64,000 nucleotides of DNA from contig CAYJPA010000002.1 in NCBI GenBank assembly GCA_964371945.1, forward strand, positions 1-64,000. The letters run 5' to 3'. The notes beneath the pieces were generated by a model, which saw only the letters and a list, made by a program, of their open reading frames with translations, did not search any database and had not been told where the DNA came from. Position 1 is the stretch's first letter. Each line of letters begins with the position of its first letter. The position numbers were made by a program, and so were the translations under genes. Of this stretch, positions 53,621 to 62,748 are shown piece by piece. The DNA is from CAYJPA01 sp964371945. GTDB lineage: Bacteria > Chloroflexota > Chloroflexia > Thermomicrobiales > UBA6265.

Positions 53621-53641
53621 TCCACACCCTGATGAAGCAGA

Positions 53642-54754
53642 CTACTCGGCGCCAAGGTTCTGACCGTCGGGTCCAAAGAGATGGGCATGTCGTAGATTGA
53701 GTGAAAGGGTCACAGTTGCGCCGCGATGTACCGGCAATCGGGGGTCCGTGCGCGCCATCCAGGTCATCTTGTCAGTGGATGCATTGACATAGAGATCTGA
53801 ACCAACCGGCTCGACCAACACGACGTTGGCAGTTAGGAGAACGGTTTCGTCGTCTGCTCCAGCGCCTTCAGCGAGCAGCACTCCGATATCTTCTGGTCGG
53901 ATACTAAGTGCCGCCTCGCCGCCTTTGGCTACCGTACGGCCCAAAGTCGCGAGCCGGTTTGAGAGTCGAATTCGAACAACGCCGCTGACAAAGCAAAGAT
54001 CGTCCCCATCAGCTTCAAGTTGACCCGATTGGAGATTGATCCTCGGACTGCCGAGAAACGCTGCCACAAACGTGTTGAACGGGTGGTCGTAAACCTCTTG
54101 CGGTCTCCCAACCTGCTGCACGACGCCTGAGCGCATCACCACGATCCGGTGGCCCATGGTCATGGCCTCGATCTGATCATGCGTAACGTAGATCGTGGTC
54201 GTTTGCAGCCGCGCATGGAGTCGAAGCAACTCCTCCCGGGTCTGCACGCGGAGTTGCGCGTCCAAGTTGGAGAGTGGTTCGTCCATCAGGAATACGGCGG
54301 GTTCGCGGACGATCGCCCGCCCAAGGGCGACCCGTTGCCGCTGACCGCCGGAGAGATGTTCGGGCCGGCGATCGAGATAGGGATCGAGCCCTAGCACCTG
54401 GGCGGCGCTTTGCACTTTTTGCCTGACGGTCTCCCTGGCGACGCCGGTCATCTTAAGCGGAAACGCGATGTTGTCGTAAACCGTCATATGGGGATAGAGC
54501 GCGTAGTTCTGGAAAACCATTGCAACATTGCGCTGCGCCGGCGGCACGTAGTTGACCATTCGATCGTCGATGTAGATTTCGCCGTCGGTCACATCCTCGA
54601 GACCGGCCATCATTTTGAGCAACGTGCTTTTTCCACATCCGGACGGACCGAGTAACACCAGGAATTCGTGGTCGTCGACCGCCAGATTGACGTTCGAGAC
54701 CGCACCGGATTCGCCGTAACGCTTCGAAACCTCAACGCATTCAACGCGTGCCAT
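53642..54754 (-). CDS. ABC transporter ATPase, CUT1/UgpC type
   Basis: A 370-residue ATPase with Walker A GPSGCGKST, Q-loop FQNYALYPHM, signature LSGGQRQRVALGRAI, Walker B VFLMDEPLSNLDAQ and H-loop VTHDQIEAM, then a C-terminal TOBE domain. It powers the importer encoded with the two permeases and the binding protein to its right. It is very like the orphan ATPase at 33308, with the same linker motifs. The 95-nt gap to the permease holds an AAGCTTG-type repeat, unusual inside an operon. Confidence 0.92.
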   Translation of the reverse strand: MARVECVEVSKRYGESGAVSNVNLAVDDHEFLVLLGPSGCGKSTLLKMMAGLEDVTDGEIYIDDRMVNYVPPAQRNVAMVFQNYALYPHMTVYDNIAFPLKMTGVARETVRQKVQSAAQVLGLDPYLDRRPEHLSGGQRQRVALGRAIVREPAVFLMDEPLSNLDAQLRVQTREELLRLHARLQTTTIYVTHDQIEAMTMGHRIVVMRSGVVQQVGRPQEVYDHPFNTFVAAFLGSPRINLQSGQLEADGDDLCFVSGVVRIRLSNRLATLGRTVAKGGEAALSIRPEDIGVLLAEGAGADDETVLLTANVVLVEPVGSDLYVNASTDKMTWMARTDPRLPVHRGATVTLSLNLRHAHLFGPDGQNLGAE

Positions 54755-54848
54755 TCGCTAGCTCCAAGCCGCAAGCTGCAAGCTGCAAGCTCGCGTAGTT
54801 TTTCGGATGTCGATCTCCTTGAAGCTTGTTGCTTGAAGCTTGGAGCTG
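54755..54848. repeat. AAGCTGC/AAGCTTG short repeats inside the ABC operon
   Basis: GCAAGCTGCAAGCTGCAAGCTC and TTGAAGCTTGTTGCTTGAAGC-like units are separated by about 35 nt of other sequence. Similar to the repeat at 31820-31926. No gene. Confidence 0.7.
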
Positions 54849-54849
54849 T

Positions 54850-55749
54850 TCATTCCTTTAGCGCTCCTGCGATTGAACCGGCGATAAAATAGCGCTGCAG
54901 GAAAACGAAAACAAAGACCAACGGCAACATCGTCATGATTGAAGCCGCTGACGTTACGCCCCAGTCCTGTGTGAAAAAAGACTGGAGGCCACCGATCCCA
55001 ACGGTGACGGTCTTGACATTGTCCTGTTTTGCAACCACCAATGGCCAGAGGTAGCTGGTCCACTGATTCATGAACGTGAAGACAGCCAGCACAACGAGAC
55101 CTGGCCGAATGAGCGGCAGAATGACTCTCCTATAGATCTGGAATTCACTGCATCCGTCTAGACGCGCCGCCTGCTCGAGATCGCTCGGGAGGGATTCGAT
55201 AAAGCTCCTCATCATGAAGATACCGATCGGGCTTGCCAGCGGCGGCAGTATCAAACCCCAATATGTATTCAGCAAATGAAGATCTCGAACTAGCAGATAG
55301 AGCGGGATCAGCGTGGCCGCGAATGGGATCATCAGTGTCGTCAGGACGACGAGAAACAGCGCGTCACGGCCCGGAAACGTCATCTTGGCGAAGGCGTAGC
55401 CGGCCATCGAGTCTATAACGACTTTGATCACCGTCACCGTAGAAGCCACGATGAACGAATTGAGCGTCCAGCGGACAAAGGGGTGACGTGAAAAGAGATG
55501 CTCGTAATTGATCGCAGTAATCGGATGGGGCAGCCATTGAGGTGGATAGTGGAAGAGTTGCAAAGACTCCTTGAATGAAGTTGAGATCACATAACCAAAT
55601 GGGAACAGCGAGACGATGCCCGCAACAACGAGAATTGAGTAGGTTGCGACTACGTAGATCGAACGAGAAATCGGAGGCCTTGGTGAAGCGGAACTTGACA
55701 CTGGTCCGTTAATTGGCTTCAGATCTTCAAATTCTGTTTCGATTGCCAT
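54850..55749 (-). CDS. CUT1-type ABC permease (MalG/UgpE-like)
   Basis: A 299-residue permease. Helices such as YVVATYSILVVAGIVSLFPF are followed by TSFKESLQLF, the EAA-loop region (SDLEQAARLDGCSEFQIYRR) and IRPGLVVLAVFTFMNQWTSY. It is the second membrane subunit of a CUT1 importer. ATG 55749 has GAGG about 8 nt upstream; an upstream extension of the frame is unrelated. It starts 19 nt after the first permease. Its end lies next to the repeat described at 54755. Confidence 0.9.
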   Translation of the reverse strand: MAIETEFEDLKPINGPVSSSASPRPPISRSIYVVATYSILVVAGIVSLFPFGYVISTSFKESLQLFHYPPQWLPHPITAINYEHLFSRHPFVRWTLNSFIVASTVTVIKVVIDSMAGYAFAKMTFPGRDALFLVVLTTLMIPFAATLIPLYLLVRDLHLLNTYWGLILPPLASPIGIFMMRSFIESLPSDLEQAARLDGCSEFQIYRRVILPLIRPGLVVLAVFTFMNQWTSYLWPLVVAKQDNVKTVTVGIGGLQSFFTQDWGVTSAASIMTMLPLVFVFVFLQRYFIAGSIAGALKE

Positions 55750-55768
55750 GACGCATTCCTCAGAGCAA

Positions 55769-56674
55769 CTATTTCGACCGTTTGAGCAGGCGAATCTCAA
55801 CCAGAGACAAGCTGAAGATGAAAGTTAGTAAAACGAAACTCAGTACAGCGCCGTAACCGACTCGATCATTGAATGTAAAGGTGGATTTGTATATGTACCA
55901 GACCACGGTGGCGCTTGAGTTCTGGGGTCCGCCGTCGGTCAAAATGCTTACCGAATCGAAGAGTTGGAAATTCCAGATGGTCGCCATCACAATGGCGAAG
56001 AAGAATGTCGGACGCATTAGTGGTAGCGTGATGTGGATGAATCGGCGCACAGCATTTGCTCCATCCAATGTCGCAGCCTGGAATAACTCCTTTGGAAGAG
56101 CGAGCAGCGCAGCCAAGAAGAGCAGCGTCCAGAAACCTACACCTCGCCATACCTCGAGCAATGCGATCGTCTGCAGCACGCGACTTGGATTGCCCAACCA
56201 GTTTTCCGGGCTGAAGCCCAAATGTGTGAGGCTCATGTTCAACGCACCGAAATCACGATGCGCGACGAAGAACCAGATCAATCCCGCAACGACGTACGGA
56301 GTCAACGTTGGAACGTACAAAATCGATCGAAAAAACGAACCTCCCCGCGGAATGCGCTGTAAACAAAGCGCCAGTATCATTGCTATCACGAATACCGCCG
56401 GGATCGCATAGAGACAGTAGACGGCAGTGTTACGAACGACTTTGATGACGAGTTCGTCGCCCCAGAGCTGGCGCCAGTTTTCAAGCCCCACCCATTTTCG
56501 TTCAGTAATAATGCCTCCTGTATTGAACGTATAAAAAAAGAGATACGCGACCGGAATCAATAGGAACGCAACAAAAAACACGGCATTCGGCAATAAGAAT
56601 GCATACGAAGTCAACGCCCGGCGCCACTTGTATTTGCGTGTCAGCCGTCGATGCTCGTCGGGCGTAAGTCGCAT
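55769..56674 (-). CDS. CUT1-type ABC permease (MalF/UgpA-like)
   Basis: A 301-residue permease with helix pattern LTSYAFLLPNAVFFVAFLLI, a periplasmic loop, the EAA-loop region (KELFQAATLDGANAVRRFIH) and ending with VGYGAVLSFVLLTFIFSLSL. It pairs with the MalG-like subunit downstream. It is preceded, across 87 nt, by the solute-binding gene and a stem-loop. Confidence 0.92.
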   Translation of the reverse strand: MRLTPDEHRRLTRKYKWRRALTSYAFLLPNAVFFVAFLLIPVAYLFFYTFNTGGIITERKWVGLENWRQLWGDELVIKVVRNTAVYCLYAIPAVFVIAMILALCLQRIPRGGSFFRSILYVPTLTPYVVAGLIWFFVAHRDFGALNMSLTHLGFSPENWLGNPSRVLQTIALLEVWRGVGFWTLLFLAALLALPKELFQAATLDGANAVRRFIHITLPLMRPTFFFAIVMATIWNFQLFDSVSILTDGGPQNSSATVVWYIYKSTFTFNDRVGYGAVLSFVLLTFIFSLSLVEIRLLKRSK

Positions 56675-56712
56675 CGCGATCCTCCGCGAAAGGTGGATTG
56701 GTGAGACAAACG

Positions 56713-56744
56713 CTCCCCTCTCCAGAATAGTCAGGAGAGGGGAG
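56713..56744 (-). promoter_or_regulatory. Intercistronic stem-loop between binding protein and permease
   Basis: CTCCCCTCTCC (56723-56713 on the complementary strand) and GGAGAGGGGAG pair perfectly over an 11-bp stem. With a short, weak T run it could be a partial terminator that keeps the binding protein more abundant than the permeases, as in many ABC operons. Confidence 0.55.
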
Positions 56745-56761
56745 GTCTGAATGCCTAAGGT

Positions 56762-58147
56762 TTAGGTCGCTGGTGGGCTGATCAGCCCTGTTATGATTTC
56801 ACCGGCCTTCGCAATAGCTTCGGCTCCGGTCTGTTCGCCGCGATACGCCCTCTCAATCTCCGGCCAAGCCGTTTGCAGCATTTGAAGATAGTTAACATGG
56901 ATTTGCACGCCCTGAACTTTTGGAACGAACTCGGCTTGAATCTTCTGCAATGTTGGGTCGGTATATGGCGGAACACTGTCGATGCGGACTGTCTGCAGGC
57001 CCACCTGTGCAGCATAGTTGTTGATGACATCCGCACTGGTCCACCACTTCACGAACTCCCAAGCAGCTTCTTTGTTCGCACTTTCCTCGGAGATAGAAGC
57101 GTATCCGAAGTTGCCCATGGCAGTCTGTTTTCCCGACGTCGGATTTGCAGGAGCAAGTGCGACATCGAACTCGAACGCGGTATCGGCCCCGTGCCAAACA
57201 GGCGCCCGCCAAGATTCGTCGTGGTAAATAGCTACCCGGCCGGCTTGGAACAACGCGGCCTTGCCTTCCCAATCGTATGCACCGGTGTCGGGAGTGACTT
57301 TGTCTTTGAATCGCAAGTCGGCAAGGAATTGCGTTGCGTCTCCCGCCATGGGATCCAGCCCCTGCGCGCTTAGGTCAGGAGTCATGACGTCGCCGCCGTC
57401 GTTGTGAACATACGGGAACCAATCCCACCACGCGTAGCTAGGGACAGAATCACGGAACTCCATTCCATAAACGCCACCCTTGGTCATCGCGATTGCGGCG
57501 TCGCGTAGCGCCTCGCGGGTGGTCGGAAACTCGGTGATGCCTGCTTCCTGGAAGAGGTTAAGGTTGTAGTAGATGTGGAAGACGGCGCCGAGCGCGCCAA
57601 CTCCAGACTGCTTACCGTTCACCATGGTGACATCCCACGTAAACGGTGCGATCGCCGCTCGCTCGGTTGCATACGCCGCGTCGCTCGTCCACGCGCCGAT
57701 ATCGGTCACCACACCCGAATTGGCATACTTCGCGAGAACGAGATCGACCAGATAGACCGAGTCCCACGGCGAACCGCTGGCGTAGCCGGCGGTCAGTTCT
57801 TCCTGCATCGTGCCCCACTGAAAGAACTCTGGCTGGAGTTTGATTCCGGGGTTGGCCGCTGCAAAGTCCGTTGCCATTTGGTCCCAAATCTCAGCATCGT
57901 TTGGGGCATGTTCACCTTTGACAAAACGGATCGTGGCTTCCGCCTGCTTCTGCCAGCGAGAGGGCCTAGGTTGCACTTTCGGCGCGGCCAATACATCGGC
58001 GACCTTTCCGGCGTATGCCGCCGAAATGCCAAGTGCGGTCATTCGGAACATGAAATCTCGTCGATTGATCCGGCCCTGAGAGTAGTCAACAACAGCTCCG
58101 TCTTTTCGAGCCTGTCGTTCTTCGATCGTCAAGCCGCGCTTTGCCAT
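56762..58147 (-). CDS. Extracellular solute-binding protein family 1
   Basis: A 461-residue binding protein. A Tat-like leader region (RINRRDFMFRMTALGISAAY) precedes the mature part: EATIRFVKGEHAPNDAEIWD, FFQWGTMQEELTAGYASGSP, WWDWFPYVHNDGGDVMTPD and FVKWWTSADVINNY. It binds the substrate for the MalFG-type permeases and the ATPase downstream. The family includes sugar, glycerol-phosphate and other ligands. ATG 58147 is preferred (a further ATG is at 58165). It is divergent from hyuA, with a 270-nt shared promoter region. Confidence 0.9.
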   Translation of the reverse strand: MAKRGLTIEERQARKDGAVVDYSQGRINRRDFMFRMTALGISAAYAGKVADVLAAPKVQPRPSRWQKQAEATIRFVKGEHAPNDAEIWDQMATDFAAANPGIKLQPEFFQWGTMQEELTAGYASGSPWDSVYLVDLVLAKYANSGVVTDIGAWTSDAAYATERAAIAPFTWDVTMVNGKQSGVGALGAVFHIYYNLNLFQEAGITEFPTTREALRDAAIAMTKGGVYGMEFRDSVPSYAWWDWFPYVHNDGGDVMTPDLSAQGLDPMAGDATQFLADLRFKDKVTPDTGAYDWEGKAALFQAGRVAIYHDESWRAPVWHGADTAFEFDVALAPANPTSGKQTAMGNFGYASISEESANKEAAWEFVKWWTSADVINNYAAQVGLQTVRIDSVPPYTDPTLQKIQAEFVPKVQGVQIHVNYLQMLQTAWPEIERAYRGEQTGAEAIAKAGEIITGLISPPAT

Positions 58148-58418
58148 GCGGATGCACCCTTTCATCGATAGGGCACTGACCTTTGCCAGGAACCCATGAA
58201 CGCCTCGAATCGCACAATGCCCGACGCAAACGCGATCCGCTCCAAAAGGGAAAATCTTTACGAACTCTGCGTGAGAGAGTATAAGAACGCAGTTTTGGGC
58301 TGTCAATTGGGCGCGAAGCGCGACCTTCGCCGGCGGACAGATTCGTCGAATGCGATCGTGCGGCGCGTGGCAGCTCTGCTCTTCAACTGTGCCAGGTTAC
58401 GGGAGAACAAAACGCGTG

Positions 58419-60470
58419 ATGGATTCGGTTCTCAGCAGCTATCTAGTCGGGATCGACACTGGCGGCACCTTCACCGACCTTGTCGCCTACAACCCGACTA
58501 GTGGACATATTACGACCTTCAAGACGCCCTCGGTTCCGAGCTCACCGGGGCAGGCGCTGCTCGATGCGATCGACGGTGGTGCGATTCCCATGACCCAGAT
58601 CGCCGGATTGGTGCACGGCACCACGGTCGCGACCAATGCACTGATCGAACGCACCGGCGGACGCGTCGGCTTCTTAGTGACTGAAGGACACGAGGACATC
58701 CCCTACATCCAGCGCATCAACCGAAAAACGCTCTACGACCTTCGCTGGCAAAAACCCAAACCGCTGCTTCAGTCGCGCGCGGATAGCCTCGGAGTGCCTG
58801 AGCGGATCGGGTCCCAGGGACAAGTGATTCGCCCGCTCGACGAGGCGGCGGTTGTTCAGCTTTGCGCGAAATTGAAAGCCCATGGCGTACAGGCGGTTGC
58901 GATCTGCTTGCTCTTTGCGTACGTCAATCCAGAACATGAGATCCGGGTTAAGCAGATCGTCGAGCGTGAGCTTCCGGGCATCCCGGTCTCCGTTTCGCAC
59001 GAGGTCGCTCCGATCTGGCGGGAATACGAGCGCACATCGACCACGATCGCGGACGCTTACTTGAAACCGCTGATGCGCCGCTATGTCGACAGCCTAACCG
59101 TGGCACTTAGCGGGGCGGGATTGCGCTCATCCTGGACGATCATGAAGTCGAACGGTGGCGCGATGCGGGCGGAAGCAGCGGCCGAAAATCCGATTCAAAC
59201 GGCGCAATCCGGCCCGGCCGGCGGCATGCTTGCCGCCGCCGCGTTTGGCGTTCAGGCGGGCGAGCCGGACGTACTCACGCTCGACATGGGCGGCACCAGT
59301 GCCGACGTCGCGATCGTGATTGGTGGTCAGCAAAAGCACACCACGGAGTACGAGATCGAATGGGGCGTTCCGGCTGCAATCCCACTGATCGATATCAAGT
59401 CGATCGGCGCAGGCGGCGGGAGCATAGCCTGGATCGACGCCGGGGGATTTTTGCGAGTCGGCCCGCGGAGCGCGGGCGCCTCACCTGGGCCCGCATGTTA
59501 CGGCAAGGGGGGAATCAAACCGACTGTCACCGATGCCAATCTGGTATTAGGCCGGCTCGATCCCGGCTATTTCTTGGGCGGACGGATGTCGCTCGACATC
59601 GAGAAGGCAACGACAGCTCTGGCAACGCTTACCGGGCGAGCCAAGATGAGCGTGATCGATCTCGCGTCGTCGATTGTCGAGATCGCGAATGAGAACATGG
59701 CAAGCGCGATCAAAATGGTCTCGATCGAACGTGGATACGATCCGCGCCGGTTCGCCCTCTTCGGCTTCGGCGGCGCCGGACCGCTTCACGCCGCTGCAGT
59801 TGCCCGCGCACTTCGAATTCCTCGGGTGCTCATCCCTCTCTACCCGGGCAATGCGTCCGCACTCGGCATGTTGATCGCGGATCTGCGCGTCGACAAAATC
59901 TGGACCCAGGCATTTAAGTCGAACACGGTCGACGCGGGCCTGGTCGAGCGGCAGTTCGGCCGTATCCGAGACGCCGCGGTCGCGGAGTTGCGCGGCGAGG
60001 GCTTTACCGGTAACCCGGAGATCACCTACTCGATCAACATGCGCTATCTCGGTCAGAACTACGAGCACGAGGTCGCAATTCCGTCTGACGCGATCACCAC
60101 GGGGCATCTGCAAGCGGCTTACGATGCCTTCACCCGTGTACACGAGGAGAAGTACGGCTACGCGATTGCGGACGAGATCATCGAGCTGGTTTCGTTTCGC
60201 GTCACCGCCTCCGGGCGCAGACCGTCGCCGCGATTGAGCGTCACGCCGGAGCTCGCCGCTGAATCACGCCGTCCAGATCGCCAGGTTCATTTCCGTGGTC
60301 ATGGATTCGTCAATGCAACGGTCTGGCGTCGCTACGCACTCGAACCTGGAACCGAAATCGACGGTCCCTGCATCCTCGAAGAACCAGGCTCCACTACTCT
60401 TGTCGAACCTGGGATGAGCGTGTGCGTACTGCTGGATGGTCAGCTGCTCATTCGCGTCGATTCGCAATAG
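58419..60470 (+). CDS. HyuA-type hydantoinase/oxoprolinase large subunit
   Basis: A 683-residue protein. It shows the ASKHA-type ATP-binding start YLVGIDTGGTFTDLVAYNP, GLVHGTTVATNALIERTG, SGPAGGMLAAAAFG, TLDMGGTSADVAIV, and the C-terminal LGQNYEHEVAIPSDAITTG and YGYAIADEIIELVSFRV. HyuA acts with HyuB to open hydantoin or 5-oxoproline rings using ATP. A HyuB gene is missing next to it: the usual position is taken by a HAF-repeat gene on the opposite strand and then a partial HyuA copy. It is divergent from the CUT1 operon with an M20 hydrolase, so a carbamoyl or hydantoin route is plausible. ATG 58419 is the first with a family-like start. Confidence 0.88.
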   Translation: MDSVLSSYLVGIDTGGTFTDLVAYNPTSGHITTFKTPSVPSSPGQALLDAIDGGAIPMTQIAGLVHGTTVATNALIERTGGRVGFLVTEGHEDIPYIQRINRKTLYDLRWQKPKPLLQSRADSLGVPERIGSQGQVIRPLDEAAVVQLCAKLKAHGVQAVAICLLFAYVNPEHEIRVKQIVERELPGIPVSVSHEVAPIWREYERTSTTIADAYLKPLMRRYVDSLTVALSGAGLRSSWTIMKSNGGAMRAEAAAENPIQTAQSGPAGGMLAAAAFGVQAGEPDVLTLDMGGTSADVAIVIGGQQKHTTEYEIEWGVPAAIPLIDIKSIGAGGGSIAWIDAGGFLRVGPRSAGASPGPACYGKGGIKPTVTDANLVLGRLDPGYFLGGRMSLDIEKATTALATLTGRAKMSVIDLASSIVEIANENMASAIKMVSIERGYDPRRFALFGFGGAGPLHAAAVARALRIPRVLIPLYPGNASALGMLIADLRVDKIWTQAFKSNTVDAGLVERQFGRIRDAAVAELRGEGFTGNPEITYSINMRYLGQNYEHEVAIPSDAITTGHLQAAYDAFTRVHEEKYGYAIADEIIELVSFRVTASGRRPSPRLSVTPELAAESRRPDRQVHFRGHGFVNATVWRRYALEPGTEIDGPCILEEPGSTTLVEPGMSVCVLLDGQLLIRVDSQ

Positions 60471-60574
60471 GACTTGATCCGCGGTTCAGAACAGGTTGAA
60501 ACACTCGAATCGCGAACGATTTAACGCTCGTGCTCTCGGCTCGCGGATATGGAAGGCGCGGACTGGTGAATCAC

Positions 60575-61729
60575 CTACTGCCGCGGTTGCGCTCCCTCTG
60601 GAACGCTCAACAAATCTGCCACCATGCCAGCACCCGCGGCCTCAACCGGTGTCAGCAGCACCCCGTGAACGAACTCGTCCGAAGCGAACTTCGCGGAAGC
60701 TATGATCTGGCCGGAATCGTTGATTGCAACCGCCGAGGTCAGATCATACCCGCTGTCGCCAGGAATGAGCTCATTCAAGTCGACGACGCTGTCCCCCTCC
60801 CACAAGACAGCGCGGTCAGCGCTCGACTCGTCACCGGCGGAGGCCGACCACCCTACGATTAGTCCCGCATCATTCAGTCCGTTCGCCGATCCATGGCCGC
60901 CTTCCTCCAGAGTCGCCAGGTATTCCGGTTCGCCGTCGATCCAGCGCACGGGATAGAAGTTGAACTCATCGTCAATGACGATTCCAACAATGGTTCCACT
61001 TTCATTGATCCGGTCCGCGACGCCTCGCCGGCCGTCTGGCGTTGCCAATTCGATGGGCTTGCCAGACTCCCAAATGACGGGGTAAGCGCCAACGCGATCT
61101 GTGACCTGGGAGTATCCCACCACCTCGCCCGCTTCATTGATATCAGTGGCAAAGCTACTCACACCTCCGAGCGTTTCCAGATCTTGGACTTCGTCATCCT
61201 TCCACATAACGGCGTGACTCGCTGAGCTTGCCGTCTCGTCGATTGAAGCATTACCAACTATAACTCCGGCATTGTTGTTACCCGTTGCCTCACTTCGTTC
61301 GCCACCGAGTCCAGGCAATCTGAAAGGCTTGTGATCACGCCAGACGACGGCCCTGGTGGAGTCAAAGGTCGTATCCTCCAAGATAGTGACGTATCCGACG
61401 ATTTCGTTGTTGTCATTGATTCCTTGGACCCAACTACAGTCACTCTCCTTGCTCTCTCGCCGAACTTTCCCGTTCGTGTTTGAGAAGGACACCGACCAGA
61501 ACGTTGAATCCGCAGGAAATGAGTTCGCAATCATCAATCCGCCTGCATTGATGTCCACCGGTGAGACATTGACCAGAGAGTCGAACTGTCCTTCGCCGGA
61601 GCCGACGAGCGAACCGATGTCGGTCACGGTGTATGCGGCTTCAGCCGCCCGTGCGGCGGAGCCAAACGTGCATGTTCCGAGCAGAACACAAAGAATCGTC
61701 GCAACACGGAGAATCGTTGACGTTCCCAC
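60575..61729 (-). CDS. Secreted HAF-repeat protein, copy 2
   Basis: A 384-residue homologue of the proteins at 50934 and 63139. The signal peptide (ILRVATILCVLLGTCTFGSA) begins at GTG 61729, with GGGAG about 9 nt upstream. Repeats INDNNEIVGYVT, DINEAGEVVGYSQ, INESGTIVGIV and LNDAGLIVGWSA show the family consensus. Function unknown, extracellular. It lies between hyuA and the hyuA C-terminal duplicate. Confidence 0.72.
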   Translation of the reverse strand: MGTSTILRVATILCVLLGTCTFGSAARAAEAAYTVTDIGSLVGSGEGQFDSLVNVSPVDINAGGLMIANSFPADSTFWSVSFSNTNGKVRRESKESDCSWVQGINDNNEIVGYVTILEDTTFDSTRAVVWRDHKPFRLPGLGGERSEATGNNNAGVIVGNASIDETASSASHAVMWKDDEVQDLETLGGVSSFATDINEAGEVVGYSQVTDRVGAYPVIWESGKPIELATPDGRRGVADRINESGTIVGIVIDDEFNFYPVRWIDGEPEYLATLEEGGHGSANGLNDAGLIVGWSASAGDESSADRAVLWEGDSVVDLNELIPGDSGYDLTSAVAINDSGQIIASAKFASDEFVHGVLLTPVEAAGAGMVADLLSVPEGAQPRQ

Positions 61730-62036
61730 GGGCGTCGCTCCCTCGCTACGGAAAGTGAGACCTCAATTTGGAGCTTGTTGGGCTTGTATTCGATCGTATT
61801 GCGGCAAGTGCGCAAAGTCAATGCCGTCTGGCTGTGCTACGAGTTTTACGCTTCGAGCTGTCCGGTTAATCTGTCGCGTCGTGAAGGTCGCTCCCATCAC
61901 GCTGTCAAACGAAGAACTACGAGGCTGGCCTTGATGAGTGCACTGATCGGACGCGGGGTCACGGTAACTCAGCAAACCCAGGCAAAAGATCTGTCCTCTC
62001 TGAAAGCTGGCCGCAGCCGTGACGCGGCGGTCGCGG

Positions 62037-62489
62037 GAGATCACCCAATCCATCGACGTGCGCTATCTCGGGCAGAGCTACGAGCACGAGGTCGCGATTC
62101 CATCCGATGCAATCACCGCTGGACATCTTCAGACCGCTTATGACGCTTTCACCCGGGTGCACGAGGAGAAGTACGGCTACACGATTGCGGATGAGATCAT
62201 CGAGCTCGTTTCGTTCCGCGTCACCGCGTCCGGGCACAGACCCTCGCCGCGATTGAGCGTTACCCCTGAGCGCGACAGTGACGCCCGGCGTCCGGATCGC
62301 CAGGTTCATTTCCGTGGTCATGGCTTCGTCAACGCAACGGTATGGCGTCGCTACGCACTCGAAACTGGAACCGAAATCGACGGCCCCTGCATCCTCGAAG
62401 AACCAGGCTCCACTACTCTCGTCGAGCCAGGGATGCTAGTTCGGGTATTATCCGACGGACAGCTTCTCATCACGACGGAGATAGCTTGA
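62037..62489 (+). pseudogene. Duplicated C-terminal end of hyuA
   Basis: The 453 nt from 62037 to 62489 align without gaps to the last 453 nt of hyuA (60018-60470, exactly 2019 nt upstream). The translations are very similar: QSIDVRYLGQSYEHEVAIPS versus YSINMRYLGQNYEHEVAIPS, then HFRGHGFVNATVWRRYALE shared by both. No N-terminal part or start codon of the hyuA type is present. It is probably the remnant of a second hyuA or of a partial duplication. It has retained frame and family conservation, and divergence is mostly at third positions, suggesting it was under selection until recently. An inactive fragment. Confidence 0.85.
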
Positions 62490-62514
62490 CCCTGGGAGTC
62501 GATGAGGGCCGCGA

Positions 62515-62748
62515 GTGGTTCGAGTTCTGGTCTTTAGGAACTACAGGGTTTACATTTTCTCGGAGGTGGGTGGCAAGCATCACGAACCGCACTGCCACGT
62601 AATGTGGCCTGATGGAAGGTCTTCGGTTTCGTTGGTCGACTTTGAGATCCTTGCCGGTGGCGCGCTTCCCAGGCGAGTGATCGAGTTCCTTCGATTCCAC
62701 CAGTCGGACCTGATGGAGTTTTGGCGAGTACTGCATGAGGAAAAGTGA
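62515..62748 (+). CDS. DUF4160 protein
   Basis: A 77-residue protein matching DUF4160: VLVFRNYRVYIFSEVGGKHH, EPHCHVMWPDGRSSVSLVDF and FLRFHQSDLMEFWRVLHEEK. It starts at GTG 62515, with GAGGG 6 nt upstream. The gene after it (DUF2442) begins at the overlapping GTGA. DUF4160 and DUF2442 commonly come as such pairs and are suspected toxin-antitoxin-like modules; the biochemical role is not established. Confidence 0.78.
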   Translation: MVRVLVFRNYRVYIFSEVGGKHHEPHCHVMWPDGRSSVSLVDFEILAGGALPRRVIEFLRFHQSDLMEFWRVLHEEK

